Positions 14,521 to 19,194 of a DNA stretch of 19,194 nt are shown here, in pieces. Source of the stretch: Hadesarchaea archaeon (GTDB lineage: Archaea > Hadarchaeota > Hadarchaeia > Hadarchaeales > Hadarchaeaceae); assembly GCA_030615805.1 (NCBI GenBank), contig JAUWYN010000015.1:1-19194 (forward strand), written 5' to 3'. Position 1 is the stretch's first letter. Every line of letters starts with the position of its first letter. The position numbers and the translations under genes are program-made. The notes below the pieces were generated by a model that ran no database searches, was not told the DNA's origin, and worked only from the letters and a program-made list of their open reading frames with translations.

Positions 14521-15108
14521 ATGAGGGAAACCCGACGCGCGCTGCACGAGATCCTCGCACACCTACAAGGTTCCTCGAAAAAGCTCAGAAGCAAGCAGGT
14601 GAATGGTTTTATAAACGCGTTGCTCGGTGCAAAGCGGGTTTTCGTCGTGGGGGCCGGGCGCTCCGGATTGATCGCGAGGGCCTTTGCCATGCGCCTGATG
14701 CACCTAGGTATAGATGTCCACGTGATTGGGGAGACGATAACACCTGCCCCACGAGACGAGGATCTTTTGGTGGCCCTTTCCGGTTCAGGTGAAACAAGTT
14801 TCGCCGTGAGCGCCGCAAAAATTGCCAAGAGGGTAGGTACAAAAATTGTCGTTATAACTTCCTATCCACGATCCACCTTGGCGAAGCTGGCCGATCATAT
14901 CGTCACGCTCCCAGGCCGAACTAAAATCGCATCCATCAAGAGCTACCTAGATCGCCAAATCGTTGGTGAATACGAATCGCTCGCGCCCTTGGGTACGCTG
15001 TTCGAGATTACAGCACTTGTCTTTCTTGATAGCGTAGTCGCTGGTCTTATGGCGAAACTCGGTCGAAAGGAAGAGGAACTTCGGGCGCGCCACGCCACCA
15101 TCGAGTAA
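14521..15108 (+). CDS. hxlB: 6-phospho-3-hexuloisomerase (SIS domain)
   Basis: A 195-residue single SIS-domain protein. It interconverts 3-hexulose-6-phosphate and fructose-6-phosphate; in archaea lacking the oxidative pentose phosphate pathway, the reverse ribulose monophosphate route uses this step to make ribulose-5-phosphate. VFVVGAGRSGLIARAFAMRL (40-59) is the phosphosugar-binding start. LSGSGET (86-92) is the SIS loop, and PLGTLFEI (156-163) and the C-terminal RARHATIE (188-195) match the RHANLE-type tail of the family. The partner 3-hexulose-6-phosphate synthase (HxlA) is not adjacent. The gene diverges from trkH and its stop directly abuts the stop of the convergent small gene at 15109. 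Confidence 0.92.
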   Translation: MRETRRALHEILAHLQGSSKKLRSKQVNGFINALLGAKRVFVVGAGRSGLIARAFAMRLMHLGIDVHVIGETITPAPRDEDLLVALSGSGETSFAVSAAKIAKRVGTKIVVITSYPRSTLAKLADHIVTLPGRTKIASIKSYLDRQIVGEYESLAPLGTLFEITALVFLDSVVAGLMAKLGRKEEELRARHATIE

Positions 15109-15450
15109 TCAAGATTTTTCACCCAAAAATTCTCGCAGTACTTCAATCCAGGCGGTGTCGAAACCCTGCTCGTCCTTGGGCCTGAACTTTCGCGAAAGCC
15201 CCTCGCGCGCGCTTTTGACGAGTCCCACAATCTGTTCCTGTTTGTACTCTCCATCCACCACGCGTTTTACCACCGATAGCTCGCCCCCGGCCTCCAAGGC
15301 CGCAACCATGCCCTGCAGCGCCAGCAGGTAGCCTCGCCCGAATTCATCGTTAGGGTCAACTCTGCCTTTGGTTTGCTCAAGCCATTCCCTAGCTTTTTTT
15401 GTATTTTTTTCTCCGAGGGCTCGGGCGAAAGGTTTCAAGTCCAACTCCAT
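15109..15450 (-). CDS. Conserved archaeal-type small protein of unknown function
   Basis: A 113-residue protein beginning MELDLKPFARALGEKNTKKA. I do not recognise the family with confidence. It is predicted to be all alpha-helical and highly charged, with no Cys pairs, membrane segments or signal peptide. A GRGYLLALQGMVAALEAGGE stretch in the middle looks like a packed helical core, and the C-terminal part has DTAWIEVLREFLGEKS. The ATG at 15450 is chosen over longer in-frame openings because GGTGGT lies just before it. A GTTATAGC sequence about 47 bases upstream is a plausible TATA. It converges with the hexuloisomerase gene with no gap. Coding status is well supported by frame length, ribosome site and codon pattern. 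Confidence 0.75.
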   Translation of the reverse strand: MELDLKPFARALGEKNTKKAREWLEQTKGRVDPNDEFGRGYLLALQGMVAALEAGGELSVVKRVVDGEYKQEQIVGLVKSAREGLSRKFRPKDEQGFDTAWIEVLREFLGEKS

Positions 15451-15618
15451 GTTACCACCATGACTTAAACCAAAAATTAAGAAACCTCTAGAGCTATAAC
15501 GGTTTCCGACGCAACGCGAGGACTCATCGTGAAAAAGGGCCAATAACCACTAAGCGCGCGCCGCACGGGGTATTTCTCGTGGCAGAGGCGATCGGGAGTA
15601 CCGCAAGAGTGGCTTACC

Positions 15619-15885
15619 TCACTCTCGAACTGTTTCCAAGACGCTGAGGGCGCTCCATATCGTCGTTCGGGTGTGGATAGGCATGTTCGGGTCGTTGCTT
15701 ATTTCGTCTAGAATCATTATCGCAGAAGAAGCCTTGACTACGGGGTCGCCCTCCTTTTTCAACAGAGCATCCTTAGCTTCGTTCGCAGCTCTCCGGATGT
15801 TGCGAGGGACTGAAGTGTCCTCTGCCACGCGCGCCATAATTTCCGCTACTTGCCTTAGCTTGGCATCCGAGGACACGGCTATCAC
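15619..15885 (-). CDS. UPF0147 family protein
   Basis: An 88-residue all-helical protein matching UPF0147, a family known from archaea with no established function. The diagnostic stretches are DTSVPRNIRRAANEAKDALL and SSAIMILDEISNDPNMPIHT (positions 55-74), followed by RTTIWSALSVLE. The GTG at 15885 fits a leaderless start 27 bases from the TATA-like element at 15907-15917. A GTG three codons downstream (15876) has GGTGAT just upstream, giving an 85-residue product; either is possible. It diverges from the zinc-ribbon gene at 15948 and probably shares its promoter region. Confidence 0.9.
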   Translation of the reverse strand: MIAVSSDAKLRQVAEIMARVAEDTSVPRNIRRAANEAKDALLKKEGDPVVKASSAIMILDEISNDPNMPIHTRTTIWSALSVLETVRE

Positions 15886-15906
15886 CCACTCGCATAGCTA
15901 ATCCAG

Positions 15907-15917
15907 CTTATTTTAAG
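15907..15917. promoter_or_regulatory. Shared TATA-like element between UPF0147 and the zinc-ribbon operon
   Basis: CTTATTTTAAG is close to its own reverse complement. Its centre is about 36 bases before the ATG at 15948 on the plus strand and 27-36 bases before the two candidate UPF0147 starts on the minus strand. This mirrors the otsA-mscS arrangement. Confidence 0.45.
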
Positions 15918-15947
15918 GATGGGCCTTCATAAAGGGTTTGGGGTCGG

Positions 15948-16274
15948 ATGCAGGACGAGAAGATAGCGAAGATGACGGAGATGCTCCTCGGTGGGGGGAA
16001 GATGCTCTCGGTTCACTGCGGCGCCTGTAAGGGGCCCCTCTTCGAGTTCAAAGGGAAGGTTGTGTGTCCCGTGTGTGGGGAGAAGGCCGAGGTTACAAAA
16101 GCCGAGGTTAAGCCCAAAGCCGCTCCCGCCGAGAAAGTCGAAAGTATCCTGCGTACCAAGCTCAACTCACTCGCTGAGCAGCTCGAAAAAGAGACCAACC
16201 ACGCCAAGACATTGGAGCTACTCGATCGTATCAAGTCCGTCCTCGAAGTGCTCGAAAAGTTAAAGGAGGGGTGA
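15948..16274 (+). CDS. p27-autoantigen-type (SSSCA1) zinc-ribbon protein
   Basis: A 108-residue protein. The N terminus, KMTEMLLGGGKMLSVHCGAC, then GKVVCPVCG, matches the archaeal/eukaryotic Sjogren syndrome/scleroderma autoantigen 1 (p27) domain: a helix followed by a zinc ribbon with C24, C27, C40 and C43. A Lys/Ala/Pro-rich linker (about 50-62) leads to a coiled-coil-like helix (about 64-106) rich in Leu, Lys and Glu. The biochemical role of the archaeal family is not established; the zinc ribbon and coiled coil suggest protein or nucleic acid binding. The gene heads an operon and its TGA lies within the GGAGGGGTGA ribosome site of the next gene. Confidence 0.88.
   Translation: MQDEKIAKMTEMLLGGGKMLSVHCGACKGPLFEFKGKVVCPVCGEKAEVTKAEVKPKAAPAEKVESILRTKLNSLAEQLEKETNHAKTLELLDRIKSVLEVLEKLKEG
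16265..16274 (+). promoter_or_regulatory. Strong Shine-Dalgarno site deciding the winged-helix gene start
   Basis: GGAGGGGTGA ends two bases before the TTG at 16277. GGAGG is seven bases from TTG but only one base from the in-frame GTG at 16271, so TTG is the likely start. The same core with almost the same spacing precedes the tiny ORF at 18922. Confidence 0.6.
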
Positions 16275-16276
16275 AA

Positions 16277-16513
16277 TTGAAGAGGGAGGAGATCCTTAAA
16301 GCGCTAAAGGAAGCTGGGACCCCACTCACCATCGAGGAGCTCTCCCAACAAACTGGGATCGACATCGTCCGCCTACGGGTTGACCTCTTTAGGCTAGCTG
16401 AGGAGGGAAAAGTCGAGCGCAGGCAGCGGGCGAACAAGCCCACTTGGACGATAAAGGTCAGCTCAGCTCTTGAGCGGCGCTACGAGAAGCTCTCTAAAAA
16501 GTATGCCCCGTGA
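16277..16513 (+). CDS. Small winged helix-turn-helix protein
   Basis: A 78-residue protein. KREEILKALKEAGTPLTIEE is followed by LSQQTGIDIVRLRVDLFRLAEEGKVERR, a typical wHTH layout: helix 1, helix-turn-helix with a Gly turn, recognition helix around 30-43, and a basic wing (RRQRANKPTWTIKV). It is too short for a separate sensor domain, so it is either a simple DNA-binding regulator or a wHTH adaptor. The TTG start follows a strong Shine-Dalgarno site overlapping the upstream stop. Its own stop overlaps the next start as TGATG. It may control the operon it lies in, but no operator was identified. Confidence 0.85.
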   Translation: MKREEILKALKEAGTPLTIEELSQQTGIDIVRLRVDLFRLAEEGKVERRQRANKPTWTIKVSSALERRYEKLSKKYAP

Positions 16514-17118
16514 TGCGGTTGTGGCTCGACCTTGCTAGGATCCTCGTAGCCGGCATCGTGCTCGGCTTCGTGATCGGAAAGTTGGTAGTGCTCAGGCCCC
16601 ATTACCTCGAGCGGATACGTCCACGCTCCTGGGTCCCCCGAGCGCGGAGCATGAAGAGGAAGGAATGGGTCAGGCTCATCACGATTGTACTTTGGTTTAC
16701 CGCCGCGACGCTCCTTGTGACGATCATCGTGGGAAAGGTGCTTAGTGGGGCGGGGGTGGAGATGTACTCGGAGGAGGAGTACCCCTTCACGGTGCTTGAG
16801 AAGCAGTACCCGCTGCTGTTGCTCGTGGTTGTCAACGTGGTACCGATTTTCGAGGAGTGGATTTTCAGGGGAATCATCCTCGAAGAGGTCGTGCGTCGGC
16901 GCCGTTCCAAATTGCTGGCGGTTGTAGTTTCCACTTTCATCTTCGCGGTATTTCACCTCTCGAATCCGGGCACCTACCCCGCATTTGTTCTTCCCTTGAT
17001 ACCGGCCGGCCTGTTGCTTGGGGCCTGCTATCTTAAAACTGGGCTGGCGGGGGCTATCATAACTCACAACGCTTACAACTCGATCTTGGTGATCTTGTTG
17101 GTTTTAAGTCAAAGTTGA
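16513..17118 (+). CDS. CPBP family intramembrane metalloprotease (CAAX/Abi type)
   Basis: A 201-residue membrane protein with hydrophobic segments at about 5-28, 56-77, 101-113, 134-149, 157-173 and 178-199. The three CPBP motifs are intact: EEWIFRG (motif EExxxR) near 114-120, FAVFH near 144-148 and HNAYN near 185-189. These carry the glutamates and histidines that bind metal in the Rce1/CAAX protease superfamily. Archaeal substrates are mostly unknown; roles range from prenyl-protein processing to peptide or bacteriocin immunity. The ATG at 16513 overlaps the upstream stop as TGATG; a GTG one codon earlier is equally possible. The TGA overlaps the adenine deaminase TTG start. Such tight coupling is consistent with one transcript. 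Confidence 0.9.
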   Translation: MRLWLDLARILVAGIVLGFVIGKLVVLRPHYLERIRPRSWVPRARSMKRKEWVRLITIVLWFTAATLLVTIIVGKVLSGAGVEMYSEEEYPFTVLEKQYPLLLLVVVNVVPIFEEWIFRGIILEEVVRRRRSKLLAVVVSTFIFAVFHLSNPGTYPAFVLPLIPAGLLLGACYLKTGLAGAIITHNAYNSILVILLVLSQS

Positions 17119-18890
17119 GTTGGGGTGACCGACTGAGGAAAGAACTCGTCGACGTGGCTCTCGGCGAAGCGCCGGCGGACCTTGTGATAAGGGGTGGGCA
17201 GCTCGCAAACGTCGACACGAGTGAGTTTTTGGACAACATCGATGTCGCGATTAAAGGAAAAAGAATTGCTTTGGTCGGTGATGCAAGACATTGTGTCGCC
17301 AAGGGCACAAGGGTAATCGAAGCTAAAGGTAAGCTCTTGGTTCCGGGACTGCTCGACGCGCATGTGCACATCGAGAGCTCCATGTTGACCCCAACCCAAT
17401 TTGCCCGAGCGGTCCTCCCCCGTGGCACGACTGGTGTGTTCATAGACCCCCACGAGATTGCAAACGTGCTGGGGATGCGCGGAATCAAACTCATGCTCGA
17501 TGAAAGTGAAGCTTTACCCCTCAAGGTCTTTGTAACCGTGCCTTCGTGCGTCCCTTCCGCGCCCGGGTTGGAGACGGCGGGTGCTGAGCTGAGACCCAAA
17601 GACATCGCGGAGGCTTTGAAGTGGGCGCGTGTCGTCGGCCTAGCTGAAGTCATGAACTTCCCTGGGGTGCTCGCAGGTGACAAAAAGCTGTACGGTGAAA
17701 TCGAAGCTGCTCTTAGAGGGCGAGCTGTGGTGGAGGGCCACGCCCCAGGCCTGCGTGGGAAACAACTAGCAGCGTACATCGCCGCGGGAGTCAGATCGGA
17801 TCACGAATCATCCACGCGCGAAGAAGCCATCGAAAAGCTCAGGCTTGGGATGAAACTCGAGCTGAGGGAGGGCTCAACCGCGAAAAATCTCGCAACGCTC
17901 ATCAAGCCGATTCTAGAACTCAAACTCGACACTCGACATTGCCTGCTAGCCACCGATGACCGCCACCCGAGAGATCTTCTCGAAGAAGGACACATGGATT
18001 ATCTCGTTAGACGGGCGATCGAGGAAGGCGTCGACCCCATCAAGGCCGTCCAAATGGCAACGATAAACACGGCCGAACACTTTAGGGTGGACGAGGATCT
18101 TGGGAGCATTTCCCCTGGCAAATTCGCTGATGTTTTAATAGTTGACGACCTCAAGCGCTTTGATGTCAAGAAAGTCATAGCGAATGGGAAGTTGGTGACG
18201 GCAAACGGCAAGCTTTTGATCGAATTTCCCAAGCCAAGTTATCTCAATTTCGCCAGGGCTACGATGAAGCTCAAGCCCGTGCGCCCCCAAGATTTTGAGG
18301 TGAAAGCCTCCATTAGGAGCGGCGCGGTAAAAGTCAGGGCGATAAAGCTCACCGAGGGACAGTTCATCACCGAGCAAAAAACAGTTTCGCTTCGGGCGGA
18401 AGGCGGGCTAATCGAGCCCGACCTGACCAAGGATATCGCGCGCGTAGCAGTCATCGAGCGACATCACCGAACGGGTAACCTCTCGCGAGGCTTCGTGCAG
18501 AGTTTCGGCATACGAAAGGGAGCCATAGCCTCCAGCGTCGGACATGATGCGCACAATCTAACCATCGTGGGGCTTGATGTGTGGGATATGGCGGCGGCGG
18601 CAAACGCTGTTGCGCAAGCAGGGGGCGGTCAAGTCGTCGCAAAAGGAAGGAAAATTTTGGCGAAACTCGAACTCCCCATCGCCGGACTGATGTCCGATGA
18701 ACCAGCTGAGATCGTGAGCGCCAAGTTAAAAAAACTCGAACGCGCCGCCCGCAGCCTAGGTATCTCGCTCAAAGCACCTTTCATGGTTCTTTCATTTCTC
18801 CCGCTCGCCGTCATGCCTAAGCTGAGGATCACCGACAAGGGTTTGATTAACGTTGAGAAATTTGAGTTCGTCGATTTGTTCGTGAGCTAA
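17115..18890 (+). CDS. ade: Adenine deaminase
   Basis: A 591-residue metal-dependent hydrolase of the amidohydrolase superfamily that converts adenine to hypoxanthine plus ammonia in purine salvage. Landmarks are PADLVIRGGQLANV (20-33), DAHVHIESSML (81-91) with metal ligands H83 and H85, DPHEIANVLG (111-120), GLAEVMNFPG (175-184), VEGHAPGL (207-213 region) with H209, SDHES with H230, and TDDRHP (280-285). The long C-terminal adenine deaminase domain contains SVGHDAHNLTIVG. Length is typical (570-600). Purine specificity is well supported by family motifs. TTG at 17115 overlaps the CPBP stop as TTGA and gives the expected N terminus (RKELVDVALGEAPADL), although no clear ribosome site precedes it, suggesting coupled re-initiation. 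Confidence 0.95.
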   Translation: MSWGDRLRKELVDVALGEAPADLVIRGGQLANVDTSEFLDNIDVAIKGKRIALVGDARHCVAKGTRVIEAKGKLLVPGLLDAHVHIESSMLTPTQFARAVLPRGTTGVFIDPHEIANVLGMRGIKLMLDESEALPLKVFVTVPSCVPSAPGLETAGAELRPKDIAEALKWARVVGLAEVMNFPGVLAGDKKLYGEIEAALRGRAVVEGHAPGLRGKQLAAYIAAGVRSDHESSTREEAIEKLRLGMKLELREGSTAKNLATLIKPILELKLDTRHCLLATDDRHPRDLLEEGHMDYLVRRAIEEGVDPIKAVQMATINTAEHFRVDEDLGSISPGKFADVLIVDDLKRFDVKKVIANGKLVTANGKLLIEFPKPSYLNFARATMKLKPVRPQDFEVKASIRSGAVKVRAIKLTEGQFITEQKTVSLRAEGGLIEPDLTKDIARVAVIERHHRTGNLSRGFVQSFGIRKGAIASSVGHDAHNLTIVGLDVWDMAAAANAVAQAGGGQVVAKGRKILAKLELPIAGLMSDEPAEIVSAKLKKLERAARSLGISLKAPFMVLSFLPLAVMPKLRITDKGLINVEKFEFVDLFVS

Positions 18891-18908
18891 CCTAATTTTA
18901 ATGTGGAA

Positions 18909-18918
18909 GGAGGGGTGA
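18909..18918 (+). promoter_or_regulatory. Strong Shine-Dalgarno site before the 13-residue ORF
   Basis: GGAGGGGTGA lies 8 bases (from the end of GGAGG) before the ATG at 18922. The core AAGGAGGGGTGAAA is also found before the TTG at 16277, a real gene start in the same operon. Confidence 0.6.
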
Positions 18919-18921
18919 AAA

Positions 18922-18963
18922 ATGTCAAAGGCCAAAAAGCGAAAGAAGAAGCGAAAGAGATAG
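18922..18963 (+). CDS. Putative 13-residue Lys/Arg-rich peptide
   Basis: ATG at 18922 opens 13 codons reading MSKAKKRKKKRKR and a TAG stop; ten of thirteen residues are Lys or Arg. It sits 31 bases after the ade stop, has one of the best ribosome sites in the window, and is followed at once by a T-run. That looks like the last cistron of an operon rather than chance. I recognise no family. Candidates are a very short ribosomal or RNA-binding protein, loosely like eL41 (about 25 residues, also almost all basic), or a regulatory leader peptide. Translation is inferred, not shown. Confidence 0.45.
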   Translation: MSKAKKRKKKRKR

Positions 18964-18964
18964 G

Positions 18965-18970
18965 TTTTTT
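18965..18970 (+). terminator. T-run terminator after the ade operon
   Basis: Six T residues directly follow the TAG of the 13-residue ORF. Archaeal RNA polymerase terminates at such runs without needing a hairpin. The following AAAA makes it also TATA-like, so a promoter role for downstream sequence is not excluded. Confidence 0.4.
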
Positions 18971-19125
18971 AAAACTTGATACATCGGCATCTAATCGGCC
19001 CGCGGAGTTGTCATTGGTTGCCATATTTTTGGGCTCGGAAAATGGGCAGTTTGAAAGGGTCAAAACTTAGGGCTTGACGCAACTAACTAATATGGCTGTG
19101 GAGCATTGTCGAGAACGGGATATAG
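18971..19125. other. Intergenic stretch without recognised gene
   Basis: About 155 bases between the T-run and the basic ORF at 19126. I see no tRNA, no C/D-box RNA motif and no ORF with a ribosome site. The AACTAACTAATATGG sequence around 19081-19095 is AT-rich and could hold a weak promoter for the next ORF. Confidence 0.4.
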
Positions 19126-19194
19126 ATGGGCCTACACAGATACCGTTGGCACAAGCCGAGCTGGAGGGATAGAAAAAAGCGCCGCAAGAAGAAG
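19126..19194 (+). CDS. Basic small ORF, truncated at window end
   Basis: ATG at 19126 opens 23 codons to the edge of the window, beginning MGLHRYRWHKPSWRDRKK and continuing with Arg and Lys only. Twelve of 23 residues are Lys/Arg, with two His and two Trp. The stop is not visible, so length is unknown. The composition fits the N-terminal tail of a ribosomal or other RNA-binding protein. There is no strong ribosome site (CGGGATATAG precedes the ATG). An overlapping 26-codon frame from 19092 is an alternative reading. Coding status is moderate. Confidence 0.45.
   Translation, partial: MGLHRYRWHKPSWRDRKKRRKKK

Noticed and set aside
15579..15647. A 22-codon plus-strand frame from GTG at 15579
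   Set aside because: No ribosome site or promoter was seen, and its end overlaps the UPF0147 gene on the other strand.
19092..19172. A 26-codon frame from ATG at 19092
   Set aside because: It overlaps the basic ORF at 19126, lacks a ribosome site and shows no composition bias; kept only as an alternative reading.
1..19194. Search for tRNA, rRNA, CRISPR repeats, insertion sequences and defence genes
   Set aside because: No cloverleaf, regularly spaced repeats, transposase motifs or defence-system domains were seen by eye on either strand. The CPBP protease is the only gene whose family sometimes has immunity roles, and its context does not support that here.

Overview
This window is archaeal chromosome. 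The evidence is a run of information-processing genes found only in archaea and eukaryotes: an archaeal SRP54, ribosomal protein eL21, RNA polymerase subunit Rpo4/RpoF, a DUF655 helix-hairpin-helix protein, a UPF0147 protein and a p27-autoantigen-type zinc ribbon. Promoters look archaeal (TATA-like boxes 27-40 bases before starts, several with almost no leader), GTG and TTG starts are common, and Shine-Dalgarno sites are of the GGAGG/GGTGATC type. Proteins are rich in Lys, Arg and Glu, which may suggest a thermophile. The exact lineage cannot be settled from sequence alone. No tRNA, rRNA, CRISPR array or insertion sequence was seen, and no gene-free gap exceeds 300 bases.

Region 1 (1-4799) carries four glycosyltransferases. 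Two paralogous GT4 genes lie on the minus strand, the first cut off by the window edge. A more AT-rich GT4 gene follows on the plus strand, then an unusual enzyme (3432-4799) whose N-terminal half carries the motifs of GT20 trehalose-6-phosphate synthases while its C-terminal half looks GT4.

Region 2 (4815-9202, minus) is a compact trehalose operon read otsA, otsB, a sugar nucleotidyltransferase-cupin fusion, then a GalT-like HIT nucleotidyltransferase. otsB and the fusion gene overlap by ATGA. OtsA and OtsB would make trehalose through trehalose-6-phosphate, and the last two genes could supply or recycle the nucleotide-sugar donor. An MscS channel gene diverges from otsA across a roughly 60-base spacer with a single near-palindromic TATA element. 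This pairs compatible-solute synthesis with solute release and suggests osmotic-stress control. A TrkH potassium transporter lies 4 kb further on.

Region 3 (10363-13047, plus) is the SRP54, eL21, Rpo4, DUF655 housekeeping block. It ends in a 35-base convergent overlap with trkH (13013-14410, minus).

Region 4 (14521-15885) holds a 6-phospho-3-hexuloisomerase, a conserved small protein of unknown function and UPF0147. Region 5 (15948-18963, plus) is a tightly coupled operon: zinc-ribbon protein, small winged helix protein, CPBP membrane protease, adenine deaminase and probably a 13-residue peptide that is almost entirely Lys/Arg, preceded by an excellent Shine-Dalgarno site. A second very basic small ORF begins at 19126 and runs off the window.
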